From NCBI RefSeq assembly GCF_003031405.1, contig NZ_CP020469.1, positions 3,410,001 through 3,474,000 of the forward strand: a stretch of DNA of 64,000 nucleotides. The letters run 5' to 3'. A program made the position numbers and the translations under genes. Position 1 is the first letter of the stretch. Each line of letters starts with the position of its first letter. Source of the DNA: Halomonas sp. 'Soap Lake #6'. GTDB taxonomy: Bacteria; Pseudomonadota; Gammaproteobacteria; Pseudomonadales; Halomonadaceae. Of the stretch, positions 27,924 to 36,217 are shown piece after piece. A model generated the notes under the pieces. It searched no databases and was not told the origin of the DNA. It worked only from the letters and a program-made list of their open reading frames with translations.

Positions 27924-27948
27924 CAGACATCAGATGTCTGATTTCAGA
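27924..27948. promoter_or_regulatory. Probable FadR-type operator upstream of the asparaginase-TRAP operon
   Basis: CAGACATCAGATGTCTG at 27924-27940 has perfect 8-bp arms around one base, and TCTGATTTCAGA overlaps it at 27937-27948, giving stacked dyads that share the TCTGA half-site. They lie about 40 bp upstream of the asparaginase start in the divergent gap with the GntR/FadR-type gene. Regulator binding is inferred. Confidence 0.7.
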
Positions 27949-28101
27949 CTAGACCTAACAGTGCGCTATTAGCAAGACAGCACAACAAACAAAAAAGGAA
28001 TAACTATATTTATTTTAAGTATATGTGGTCGAGTATCTTAAACCGCTAGGCTTATGAGATTGATAGAATGCACAAACACTGATCAGCAACGCGAGGCCCT
28101 C

Positions 28102-28863
28102 ATGAGTTTGAAACGCCAGCCCGAGACTTCCTCGACGAATACACTCTCTTTTGGAGATTCATTGGAACGCAGCTCAGTCGCACTTCAACTGCTTGAGCGT
28201 ATCAAGAGCGCCTTGATACGCGGTGACCTTAAGCCCGGCGATTACCTGCCGTCAGAAACTGAATTGACTCATAGTCTTGGGATTGGCAAATCGAGCGTGC
28301 GCGAAGCCATCAAGATGCTGCAAGCCATTGGCATTGTGGAAGTCAAACGCGGACAAGGCACTATGATTCGCCGTGAGCCCGGTACGCCGCTGGTGGACCC
28401 AATGGCGTTTGGAATGATCTTGGCGCGGGGTATGACACGGGACGTGCTGGAGTTCCGCCTTATGTTTGAACCGGCGTATACCCTTCAAGCAATGAAGAGT
28501 GCAACGGCAGAAGATCATCAACGCATTCAGCAAAGCATCAACGCTATGGAAGAGGCAATCCGGTCAGGTGCACAAACCTCTCAGCACGATATCGCCTTTC
28601 ATCGCGCCATTTTGCACAGCACCCATAACCCCATGACTATTCGCGTTGGCGAAACCTTACTGCAACTGATTGAGGCTGCACTGGAAACCTCCATGCGTTC
28701 GCTACCTGAAACCGCCTTAAAAGATCATAAGGCTATCTACAAAGCCTTCCAAGCAGGTGATAGCGCAGGCATTCAGGCAGCTATTGCCGTTAGTAGCGAA
28801 AGCTGGGAAACAAACCTTACCTATGAAGACGACACTGGATTAAGCTCAGCGCCACGCTTATAA
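28102..28863 (+). CDS. GntR-family regulator, FadR/FCD type
   Basis: A 253-aa regulator. The GntR winged helix occupies residues about 30-100 (GDLKPGDYLPSETELTHSLGIGKSSVREAIKMLQ in parts, then VKRGQGTMI), followed by an FCD domain (LMFEPAYTLQAMK, DIAFHRAIL, DHKAIYKAFQAGD). It is divergent from the asparaginase-TRAP-RidA-amidase operon, which it probably represses. I favour the ATG at 28102, which has GCGAGG six bases before it; an ATG at 28054 without a good RBS is possible. Confidence 0.88.
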   Translation: MSLKRQPETSSTNTLSFGDSLERSSVALQLLERIKSALIRGDLKPGDYLPSETELTHSLGIGKSSVREAIKMLQAIGIVEVKRGQGTMIRREPGTPLVDPMAFGMILARGMTRDVLEFRLMFEPAYTLQAMKSATAEDHQRIQQSINAMEEAIRSGAQTSQHDIAFHRAILHSTHNPMTIRVGETLLQLIEAALETSMRSLPETALKDHKAIYKAFQAGDSAGIQAAIAVSSESWETNLTYEDDTGLSSAPRL

Positions 28864-28975
28864 CGAAAACATCACGCCTCCTGCCTTGTCCCGAATAAAA
28901 ACGATCATCAACGCGACCATAAGTGAAGCGCCAACAGGCCCTTGTGTCTCTCCACCTGACTTTAAGTCATCGTGA

Positions 28976-29010
28976 CACGCTACGTTTACCGTAGCGTGAT
29001 AAGCATTTTT
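28976..29010 (+). terminator. Rho-independent terminator after the FadR-type gene
   Basis: A perfect 9-bp stem (28976-28984 with 28990-28998), 5-base loop and a T5 run at 29006-29010, about 115 bp downstream of the regulator stop. Confidence 0.75.
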
Positions 29011-29091
29011 CCTACCAACATGGGAGGGGGGGGTTGCCCCTGGCTAACGTTATATTCCTAATATTTTGACAGTGCCCTCAAGCTCTAAAAC

Positions 29092-29144
29092 TAGGCTTTG
29101 TAGGAAAACCGCCTATGCTCGTCGCATTTTTCGTAAAAAGCCTA
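29092..29144. repeat. Dispersed palindromic intergenic element, copy 2
   Basis: A 53-bp imperfect inverted repeat (taggctttgtaggaaaa ... tttttcgtaaaaagccta) matching the element at 21955-22006 in both arms and in the core gcct..gctcgYcg. This copy stands within noncoding DNA and not directly at a gene end. Confidence 0.7.
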
Positions 29145-29458
29145 ATCAGCTATACAAATAAGCACGCGACAACCTAAAAACCACTTATATATACAATGCA
29201 TAACATGAGAGCATTAAAATATTACTTATAAGATATTTCTTACATAAGAATAGCGAATTTCCTACACGGACCGTCAACAATATCCTACATACATAGCAGA
29301 CTATACCCTCAACAATCATGTAGACATAAAAAAAGAAATACTAAAAAACTTGCACATTTGTGACAGCTGATGAGCCTGCCAAATTTCGGCCTTAACACTT
29401 AGGCATGCACGCCTAACACTCACATTAACTGACACCCAATTGCTGCAAGGAAAATCTC
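29145..29458. other. AT-rich noncoding stretch before the acyltransferase gene
   Basis: About 310 bp of markedly AT-rich DNA with no plausible gene in any frame. It contains a small inverted repeat (taggc atgcac gccta near 29399) and ends with an AGGAAAA-type RBS for the next gene. Its composition differs from all other intergenic regions in the window and it presumably carries that gene's promoter. Confidence 0.5.
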
Positions 29459-30304
29459 ATGAAAGCCAACACTGATGTTGTAACGATAGGCAACCATTGC
29501 GTGCATGTAGAAATCTATCGACAGCCACAAAATACTGAAAGCATTATTATGGTCAACGGTGCGCTAGCAACCACCGCCTCTTTTACCAACTGTGTCAAAT
29601 ACTTGAGTGACGGTTTAAATGTCATCCTTTTTGATTTGCCTTTTGCTGGCCAGTCGAAAGCGCATAACCCAGTGGGTGGTATCATTACCAAGGAGGATGA
29701 GGTCAATATCCTCCTTGCTTTGATTGAACGTTACCAACCCACTTCGTTACTTTCAGTCTCCTGGGGAGGTTATGCCGCCATGATGGCATTAGCACAGTCA
29801 CCCACATCTATTAAAAGAGCAGTTTTGGCCTCTTTTTCTACTCAGCTTAATAATGGAATGCTGCGCTATATAAAAGGTGCGCGTCATTATATTAAAACTG
29901 GCGATGTGAAAACTGCGGCTAACCTGCTTAACGAAGAGGTGGGCAAATATTTGCCAAGGCTATTGAAACATATCAATTACCGTCACCTCTCACGGTTAGA
30001 TGATAAAGAGCTTCAACAGGTTTGCTTTCATATCGAGCAAATACTCTCCATGAACGATACCGATTATGAGCAACTACTGAGTAATATTGAGATACCAACG
30101 CTTTTCGTTAATGGCAAACTGGATGAGTACACAACGCCAGAAGGCATTCTGATAGCTGGCGACTATATGCCGAAGTGTGAATTCGAAGTCGTGCCCAATG
30201 CAGGACATTTTCTGGATCTTGAGCATGCTGATGCACGCAAACGAATGGAGAAAATCCTGCGCGACTTCTTGATTCCTAATGATTTTGCTAGGCAAGTGGC
30301 GTAA
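29459..30304 (+). CDS. RhlA/PhaG-type 3-hydroxyacyl transferase (alpha/beta hydrolase)
   Basis: A 281-aa alpha/beta-hydrolase that closely follows the RhlA/PhaG family: VNGALATTASF, FDLPFAGQS, ITKEDEVNILLALIERY, nucleophile Ser101 in SWGG, LLNEEVGKYLPRLLK, NGKLDEYTT (Asp222) and GHFLDLE (His250). Spacing of the Ser-Asp-His triad matches Pseudomonas RhlA to within one residue. RhlA joins two 3-hydroxyacyl units from the fatty-acid pool into HAA lipids; PhaG diverts 3-hydroxyacyl-ACP toward polyhydroxyalkanoate. FDLPFAGQS and ITKEDEV lean to RhlA, while the NYRHLSRLD segment resembles PhaG, so I leave it open. No rhamnosyltransferase or acyl-CoA ligase is adjacent. Codon use looks more AT-rich than its neighbours, suggesting acquisition. 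Confidence 0.87.
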   Translation: MKANTDVVTIGNHCVHVEIYRQPQNTESIIMVNGALATTASFTNCVKYLSDGLNVILFDLPFAGQSKAHNPVGGIITKEDEVNILLALIERYQPTSLLSVSWGGYAAMMALAQSPTSIKRAVLASFSTQLNNGMLRYIKGARHYIKTGDVKTAANLLNEEVGKYLPRLLKHINYRHLSRLDDKELQQVCFHIEQILSMNDTDYEQLLSNIEIPTLFVNGKLDEYTTPEGILIAGDYMPKCEFEVVPNAGHFLDLEHADARKRMEKILRDFLIPNDFARQVA

Positions 30305-30325
30305 CTTATTTCACGCTTGTACGAG

Positions 30326-30348
30326 GCCCTGCTAATCAAGAGCAGGGC
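30326..30348. terminator. Stem-loop between convergent acyltransferase and LysR genes
   Basis: An 8-bp perfect stem (gccctgct at 30326-30333 with agcagggc at 30341-30348) and 7-base loop in the 51-bp gap between two convergent stops. A T-rich stretch follows on the plus strand. It probably terminates both genes. Confidence 0.65.
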
Positions 30349-30355
30349 TATTCTC

Positions 30356-31249
30356 TTAGTTCTCCCGAAACGCCTCTACCACGCGTTCCGCCAGTACCTC
30401 GCTGGCATCACCACTGCCTGCACGCTTCACCAGCGCCACTTGATAATCTCCTAGCGGCGGCAGTGAATCGTTGCTTAATCGTTTGAGCGGCGGACGAATC
30501 AAGCTTTTCGGAAAAGCCGTTACAGCCAGATCTGCCAGCATAGCGGCCTCCTGTCCGGCACAATGGTCGCAAGAATAAGCGACTCGGTAAGCAATACCAG
30601 CTTGATCAAGCGCGTTAAGCGTAATTCTACGCCAGGGACACCCCTGTTGGGCCAAGGTCACCGGCAGTGGTGTTCGCTGAACAGCAACCCCACCCTCACG
30701 ACCGGCCCACACCAGTGGCTCGCTATGCACTACCTCGCCACGCAAAGCTTGGCCAGGCCCTGCGGCCATCACCAGGGCTAAATCCAACTCGCTCGCATCA
30801 AGTTTAGCCAATAGCTCTACGCTACGTCCCACCACGACATCCACCTGCACCGCCGGATGAGAGCGGGCAAACTGGACGAGCACATTGGGTAAAATCCGCC
30901 CCACCACATCATCCGTTATCCCTAGCCCCACACGCCCTTCTATCGCCGGGGCTAAAAACTGCGTAACCGCCTCGGCATTAAGCTTAAGCAGCCGTCGACC
31001 ATAGCCCAATAGCATTTCGCCTTCAGCGGTAAGCCGCACATAGCGCGCCTCGCGTACAAACAGCGTCTGCCCCAGGATTTCTTCCAAACGTTTGATCTGC
31101 ATGCTTAACGCAGAAGGGGTACGAAATAGCTGTTGGGAGGCCCGAGTGAAGCTACCACTCTCCGCAATTGTCACAAAGGTGCGTAGCACCTCACTGTCCA
31201 GTAGCGGTAAGGCGGCCCGGCTGGGTGCCTCAGTAGATAGTTGATTCAT
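30356..31249 (-). CDS. LysR-family transcriptional regulator
   Basis: A 297-aa LTTR. The N-terminal winged helix is at residues about 20-78 (LRTFVTIAESGSFTRASQQL, then TPSALSMQIKRLEEILGQTLF), and the C-terminal two-lobe effector domain follows. Cysteines in SCDHCAGQE are unusual for an effector pocket but could be incidental. It is divergent from a DUF1127 gene, a pairing commonly seen in related bacteria. Its ligand and targets are unknown, though the DUF1127 gene is a likely target. Confidence 0.9.
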   Translation of the reverse strand: MNQLSTEAPSRAALPLLDSEVLRTFVTIAESGSFTRASQQLFRTPSALSMQIKRLEEILGQTLFVREARYVRLTAEGEMLLGYGRRLLKLNAEAVTQFLAPAIEGRVGLGITDDVVGRILPNVLVQFARSHPAVQVDVVVGRSVELLAKLDASELDLALVMAAGPGQALRGEVVHSEPLVWAGREGGVAVQRTPLPVTLAQQGCPWRRITLNALDQAGIAYRVAYSCDHCAGQEAAMLADLAVTAFPKSLIRPPLKRLSNDSLPPLGDYQVALVKRAGSGDASEVLAERVVEAFREN

Positions 31250-31490
31250 TGCGCCCTACCTTTCAGAAAAACTTAACACTCAGTGTAGATCTTTTCGTTT
31301 GATTGATCCAAGGAAGCACGCCAAGCTACTCACATGAGGTCGCGACCCTCCACTTATTAATCACTGATTCCCCTGCCCAGCCGGTGCCTGTGCACTGTTT
31401 GCTGAACAGCAGAATGTGAAGAAGAGATTATGAAAAAAATATTGTGCAAAAGAGATTGTGCAAAAGAGAGCTTGAAGATGGAGGTGCGCG

Positions 31491-31832
31491 ATGAAGTACG
31501 AAAACCCTAATCAACATGCCCAACATGCCTGGGAAAAAGCTAGCCAACTGGCGCCGCCACCCAAGCCGCCACAACTGCAGTTTTACATGCCTGCCATGCC
31601 CTCAATGCGGCTAATCCGCATACTGGATATGGCTTGGTGGCACTACCAGCGCCGACGGCTTTTCCGCTGCCATATACTGCCGCTACTGGCCTACGACGAT
31701 CAGGTACTGCGGGAGATTGGTCATTGCCGCGAAGATATTCTCTGGGCCAACAAGCTCCCATTAAAGGTTGATGCCATTCACGCGTTAGAAGCCCAGCAAG
31801 CAAAGCACCATGCTCAGCCGGGAAAAGCGTAA
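31491..31832 (+). CDS. DUF1127 domain protein
   Basis: A 113-aa protein whose C-terminal half carries the DUF1127 motif: WWHYQRRRLFRCHILPLLAYDDQVLREIGHCREDI (in consecutive parts, residues about 45-80). The N-terminal half is Pro/Gln-rich and not recognised. Small arginine-rich DUF1127 proteins have been linked to RNA or regulator binding and to phosphate or nitrogen metabolism; no role can be assigned here. GGAGG lies ten bases before the ATG. It is divergent from the LysR gene. Confidence 0.8.
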   Translation: MKYENPNQHAQHAWEKASQLAPPPKPPQLQFYMPAMPSMRLIRILDMAWWHYQRRRLFRCHILPLLAYDDQVLREIGHCREDILWANKLPLKVDAIHALEAQQAKHHAQPGKA

Positions 31833-31849
31833 GGAGATTAAAGCAAAAA

Positions 31850-31877
31850 AGCGCCGAACCTGGATGGTTTCGGCGCT
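31850..31877 (+). terminator. Stem-loop after the DUF1127 gene
   Basis: A 9-bp stem (31850-31858 with 31869-31877) with A-rich sequence before it (gcaaaaaa) and attgattt after. It separates the DUF1127 gene from the heme operon. Confidence 0.6.
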
Positions 31878-31941
31878 ATTGATTTAGCCAAGCTGCTTAC
31901 CTCCTATTGAGAGGAACCCTCAACTCTGCTATTTTAACGCC

Positions 31942-31957
31942 AATGGTTATCATTAGC
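31942..31957. promoter_or_regulatory. Probable Fur box of the hmu operon
   Basis: AATGGTTATCATTAGC resembles the NATWAT-type Fur site with an interrupted GATAATGATAATCATTATC pattern. It lies 18 bp upstream of the hemP start. Iron repression of the whole downstream heme cluster is the expected consequence. Binding is inferred. Confidence 0.6.
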
Positions 31958-31974
31958 ACAGGGAACGCCCTCTC

Positions 31975-32142
31975 ATGCAGCCTAGGAAAAAACACGTCCC
32001 ATCAGAAGGCACGCCTAGCGCACCCCGCGAGGTCACAAGCCAGGCGCTGCTTGATCAAGACGGTCAACTGGTGATTCTCCATGAACAACGCCGCTACGTG
32101 TTGCGACGCACGAAAAGCGGCAAGCTAATTCTGACTGCGTAA
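31975..32142 (+). CDS. hemP: HemP/HmuP-family small heme-uptake protein
   Basis: A 55-aa protein. The C-terminal half shows the HemP pattern: SQALLDQDGQLVILHE followed by RYVLRRTKSGKLILTA. HemP/HmuP proteins are found at the head of heme uptake operons, and in some rhizobia and Burkholderia HmuP activates the receptor gene together with Fur/Irr. It is placed directly after a Fur-type box and 105 bp before the heme receptor gene, which supports the call. No strong RBS is visible, as is common for this gene. Confidence 0.88.
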   Translation: MQPRKKHVPSEGTPSAPREVTSQALLDQDGQLVILHEQRRYVLRRTKSGKLILTA

Positions 32143-32247
32143 GTCGCTGAGCATCTGCTCATTACTAACCCTTTTTAGCCAGCCAGGTAGCCCATCGCAC
32201 CCAGCCAGCCACGTTATCCATCACTTTCTGTTGGAACTGTCTGGCTC

Positions 32248-34221
32248 ATGAAACCGACTCACACGTTAGGCGTCTGCCTTAGTTTACTGCCCTTATTGAC
32301 CGCCCACGCCAATGAAGCGGACCTAGACCCCGTTACGGTCACCGGTACCCGAGCACCGACTGATCTTTCCCGCGCACCTCTGATTATCGATGTGCTTGAC
32401 CGCAGTGATGCCGCGCTGGCCACTGCGAGCAGCGTTGAAGACGTACTGAGCCGTCAACCTGGCCTACATGTCGCCGGGCAAGGGCGCCGTAACGGTCAAA
32501 CTCTAAGTATGCGCGGCTTTGGGCGCAATGGCGTGCTAGTCCGTTTGGATGGCGTACGCCAGGATATTTCCACGGGTCATGTGGGTAACTTCTTTCTCGA
32601 CCCTGCGCTGATTCAAGAGGTACAAATCGCGCGTGGCGCACTTTCCAGCTTATATGGCAGCAATGCCATGGGTGGAGTGGTCAGTTTTACCAGCGTAGAA
32701 GCCCGCGACCTGTTAGCTCCCGGCGAAGATAGCGGTGTGCGTCTTTCCGTAGGCGGTGCTACCGCCAACGACGAACTGCGTGGCAACCTAACCGCCTTTG
32801 GCCGCCGCGACACAGCCAATGGCCAAGTCGACGGGCTATTCTCCGTGGGCCGTAGCGAATCCGGCGACATTCGCCGCGCTGGTGGCGATAAGGCGGAAGA
32901 GGATGCTCGGCTCAATAGCCTGCTGTTAAAAGGCGGCTGGGAGCCAAGCGAAGATCATCGGTTGTTTATTAGCTGGCAACACTACGACGAGAGTTCTACC
33001 CAACCCGCCAACCCTCAACAGCTATCTACCAGTGCCAGTAACCCGCTGCGAGACCGGGATGTTGAAAGCAACAATGTGCAACTCGGCCACCGCTGGCAAC
33101 CAGGCAATGCCACCGAAATCACCTCACAACTCATCTTTAGCCAGCAGGATATAGATGAGCCTCAAGCTAGCCGAACCCTTGATCGAGTTGGCCTTCAAAG
33201 CGATGGCTACCACAGTACGGAGCATGGTTGGCTTTCCCAAACGCTGGTGTTCGGCGCTGAGTTAGAGCAAGCCCGCCAACGCCCAGACGGCCAAGCCAAC
33301 GGTTTTCCGAAAGCAGACATCGATACACAGGCGGCATATTTAGACACCACCCTTACCGCAGGCAACTACCTATCAGAAGGTGGTGCTGGGCAATTTGACG
33401 TCGGTATTGGCGCTCGCTACGACCGCTATGATGCCAGTGGTCAAAATGATGCTGATAGCGTGCACGACCAAGTCTCACCACGCTTCCGCCTTGCCTGGCG
33501 GCCCAACGATGCCTTGATGCTGTTCTCCGGCTACGCCGAAGCATTCCGCGCCCCAAGCCTTTCAGAACTTTACGCTAACGAACGTCACTTTGCTGGTTTC
33601 TGCGCTGGGCCATTCTTCTGTACGCCCGACAACTACTGGATTCCCAACCCCAACCTTTCTCCTGAAACCAGCCGTACCTGGGAAAGCGGCGTGGTATGGC
33701 ATCAAGGCGATTGGCAGGTACGCGCCAGCTACTTCGACACCCGCGCGGATGATTTTATCGACACCCAGGTCGACATCATGGCGGGCACCACCCAAGCGGT
33801 GAACGTTCAACGCGCCCAACTGTGGGGCTACGACGCCCGGGTTACCTGGCAACCCAGATCCTTCCCGCTGCTCTCTAGCTTTGTCGGCCTTTCAGAAGTT
33901 TCTGGTAAAGACCGGGATAGCGGAGACGCTCTTGGCAGCCAAACACCTCTGGAAATGACACTGGGCAATGAAATCGCTCTTTACAACAGTGGTGTACGGA
34001 TCGGCTGGCAGGGTCGTTTTGCCCAATCGTTCGATAAGCAAGGCGACGATGAACGCCTACCAGGCTATGGGCTGCACGATATCCACATGGCGTGGCAGCT
34101 AACACCCGCTATTGATACCTCGCTGCGCCTGGCCAACCTGGGCGACAAAGAGTGGTACCGCCCCGATGGCAGTCTGGGCGACGGGCGTAGCCTATTCGCC
34201 ACTCTCAACTGGCAGTGGTAA
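32248..34221 (+). CDS. hmuR: TonB-dependent heme/hemoglobin receptor (HmuR/PhuR type)
   Basis: A 657-aa outer-membrane receptor with a short signal peptide (cleavage after AHA near residue 21). The TonB box DPVTVTGTR is at the mature N-terminus, then a plug (LSRQPGLHVAG, MRGFGRNGVLVRLDGVRQD) and a 22-strand barrel ending in an aromatic residue (NWQW). The heme-receptor marks FRAPSLSELY and NPNLSPETS are present, with histidine in the intervening loop (NERHF) as candidate axial ligand. There is no N-terminal signalling (STN) domain, unlike the two HasR proteins downstream. It leads the hmuRSTUV set. Confidence 0.92.
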   Translation: MKPTHTLGVCLSLLPLLTAHANEADLDPVTVTGTRAPTDLSRAPLIIDVLDRSDAALATASSVEDVLSRQPGLHVAGQGRRNGQTLSMRGFGRNGVLVRLDGVRQDISTGHVGNFFLDPALIQEVQIARGALSSLYGSNAMGGVVSFTSVEARDLLAPGEDSGVRLSVGGATANDELRGNLTAFGRRDTANGQVDGLFSVGRSESGDIRRAGGDKAEEDARLNSLLLKGGWEPSEDHRLFISWQHYDESSTQPANPQQLSTSASNPLRDRDVESNNVQLGHRWQPGNATEITSQLIFSQQDIDEPQASRTLDRVGLQSDGYHSTEHGWLSQTLVFGAELEQARQRPDGQANGFPKADIDTQAAYLDTTLTAGNYLSEGGAGQFDVGIGARYDRYDASGQNDADSVHDQVSPRFRLAWRPNDALMLFSGYAEAFRAPSLSELYANERHFAGFCAGPFFCTPDNYWIPNPNLSPETSRTWESGVVWHQGDWQVRASYFDTRADDFIDTQVDIMAGTTQAVNVQRAQLWGYDARVTWQPRSFPLLSSFVGLSEVSGKDRDSGDALGSQTPLEMTLGNEIALYNSGVRIGWQGRFAQSFDKQGDDERLPGYGLHDIHMAWQLTPAIDTSLRLANLGDKEWYRPDGSLGDGRSLFATLNWQW

Positions 34222-34268
34222 AGCCCTTTTGTGGTAAATCCATGCAGTGATAAATGCAGAGGTGAAAC

Positions 34269-35321
34269 ATGAATCAGACTCAACAGATCGCAATTATCGA
34301 AGCCTTTGACGCGGCACGAGCAGCGCAGCCCCGGCTGCCCGCAATTGATATCGCCGAGCGCTTATCGATCAGCGAAGGTGAGCTTCAGGCAGCCCGCCTA
34401 GGCCGCGATGTATGGACGCTGCCCTTAGCACCAAAAGAGCTTTCAGCCCGCCTATCCCAGTTGGGCCGTGTCAAAGCACTCACCCGCTCACGCTTAGCGG
34501 TGCTTGAACAAACCGGTGATTATCCTGAACTAAGCGGCGGACCACACACAGGTCTGCTGCTTGACCCAGGCGGTCTAGACTTGCGGCTACTGTATTCCCA
34601 CTGGCACTGGGCCTGTCTGATTCGTGACCCCATGCCCACGGAGAACGAGCAAGCACAGTGGCGCTGGAGCCTGCAAATCTTCAACCAGCATGGCTGCGCT
34701 ATTCACAAATGCTTCGCTTTGGAAAATCCGCTACCCCGCCCTTGGGGAGAGTTATCCGCACTGGGCACCCTGGACACGCCAGCGTTTACCCAGTGCATGC
34801 CGCGCCTCAAGCGTCCCCTTCCGGAAGCCCCCACGCTGGCCAGCGAGTGGGGCTCAATGCGCGATGTGCATCAGTTCTTCACCCTACTGCAACGCCACCA
34901 ACTAGAGCGCCTTGAAGCCAACCAGCTAATGGAGGGTCGCTATACCCGTTCACTTCCAGCAGATACCCTGGAAAGCTTGTTGAATAAGGCCAGTCAGCGG
35001 GCGCTGCCGTTGATGCTATTTGTCGCAAGCCCCGGCTGTGTGCAGATCCGGACAGGCATATTGCCCTCCCCCAAACGCGCCCGTGGCTGGTTAAATCTGT
35101 TTGGCGAGCAGTTCACTCTACACCTCAATGACACGGCCATTGACCAAGTATGGCAGGTCACAAAACCCAACCGCGACGGCGGTGTCACCAGCGTGGAAGC
35201 ATTTGATGCAGAGGGTTCATTGGTACTGCAAATTTATGCAGAACGCCAAGAGGGACGTGCTGAACGACGGGAATGGCGGCAGTTGCTGGACGAACTGAGC
35301 AACTGCGAGGAGGTCGCATGA
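34269..35321 (+). CDS. hmuS: Hemin-degrading/heme-trafficking factor (HemS/ChuS/PhuS family)
   Basis: A 350-aa cytoplasmic protein with two tandem HemS repeats (about residues 35-175 and 195-340). IHKCFAL in the first and QIYAERQEGRAER in the second match family landmarks. Members bind heme from the ABC importer and either degrade it or pass it to heme oxygenase. As a genuine heme oxygenase gene lies 4.4 kb downstream, a chaperone role like PhuS is likely. The stop overlaps the start of hmuT by 4 bp. Confidence 0.92.
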   Translation: MNQTQQIAIIEAFDAARAAQPRLPAIDIAERLSISEGELQAARLGRDVWTLPLAPKELSARLSQLGRVKALTRSRLAVLEQTGDYPELSGGPHTGLLLDPGGLDLRLLYSHWHWACLIRDPMPTENEQAQWRWSLQIFNQHGCAIHKCFALENPLPRPWGELSALGTLDTPAFTQCMPRLKRPLPEAPTLASEWGSMRDVHQFFTLLQRHQLERLEANQLMEGRYTRSLPADTLESLLNKASQRALPLMLFVASPGCVQIRTGILPSPKRARGWLNLFGEQFTLHLNDTAIDQVWQVTKPNRDGGVTSVEAFDAEGSLVLQIYAERQEGRAERREWRQLLDELSNCEEVA

Positions 35322-36217
35322 AGCCACACCACTGGCGCACACGCTTATTCTGCGCTGCGACCTTGGGATGGCTGCTTGCAGGTGCGCCTTTGGCCCATTC
35401 TGATGGGCTCGCACATAGCGACGAGCGCTGGGTAGTAATCGGCGGCGACATCGCTGAAACCTTGTCGGCCCTGGATGCCGATGCCAACGTGGTTGCTCGC
35501 GACGATACCGTGCTTTACCCCCCATCCATGGCTGCTCTGCCGTCCATTGGCTACCTGCGCCAACTCTCTTCGGAGAGCCTGCTGTCTGTTCAACCCGACC
35601 GCGTTTTAACCAACCAGTATGCTGGTCCCAAAGAAGTACTCGCGCAGTTAGCCGCTGTCGGCCTGGATGTCGACACAATCGCCTCCCCGCCAACGCTCGC
35701 AGCCATTGCTGACAAAATTCGTGCAGTCGCACAGCAAACGGACCGGATTTCCCAAGGCGAAGCATTGGCCCAAGAGGTAACAAAAACCCTCGACGCCTTA
35801 GCAAACCTGCCACCGTTACCGCCCACGAGGGCAATGTTCATTCTCCAGCACAGCGGCTTAACGCCTCGGGTGGCGGGTAGCGATACGGCTGCGCACACCG
35901 CCCTGGAAGCCGTTAGCTTGGATAATGCATTTGCGGCGATGGAGGGCTATCACAGCGTGGGGGCGGAAGCGCTGGCGAAAGAGGCCCCTGAGTTGATAGT
36001 AATCTCTAAGCGGGGGTTAGATGCCCTGGGCGGTGAAGATGCGCTATGGCAGTTGCCTGGCATGACACTCACTCCCGCTGGGCGCGAGAAACGGCTTATC
36101 GTGATTGACGATCAGGCGCTGCTCGGCTTTGGCCCCCGCACGCCTGGCCAGCTATTTACCCTACGCAAGGATGTGGAGGCACTGCTAGGAACCGCTACAG
36201 CACAGGTCACCCCATGA
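35318..36217 (+). CDS. hmuT: Periplasmic heme-binding protein (HmuT/PhuT)
   Basis: A 299-aa ABC receptor of the class III (BtuF/HmuT) fold. The signal peptide runs from MKPHHWRTRLF to about GAPLAHS. DERWVVIGGDIAETLSALDA is the typical start of the mature domain, and LTNQYAGPKEV and AMEGYHSVGAEALA follow, the latter with Tyr and His near the expected heme site. I use the ATG at 35318, preceded by GAGGAGG and overlapping the hmuS stop; the longer frame has no better signal. It hands heme to HmuUV. Confidence 0.9.
   Translation: MKPHHWRTRLFCAATLGWLLAGAPLAHSDGLAHSDERWVVIGGDIAETLSALDADANVVARDDTVLYPPSMAALPSIGYLRQLSSESLLSVQPDRVLTNQYAGPKEVLAQLAAVGLDVDTIASPPTLAAIADKIRAVAQQTDRISQGEALAQEVTKTLDALANLPPLPPTRAMFILQHSGLTPRVAGSDTAAHTALEAVSLDNAFAAMEGYHSVGAEALAKEAPELIVISKRGLDALGGEDALWQLPGMTLTPAGREKRLIVIDDQALLGFGPRTPGQLFTLRKDVEALLGTATAQVTP

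Noticed and set aside
28864..29458. Hidden small gene or ncRNA in the long gap
   Set aside because: All frames are short and lack RBS; only a terminator, the palindromic element and AT-rich sequence can be supported.
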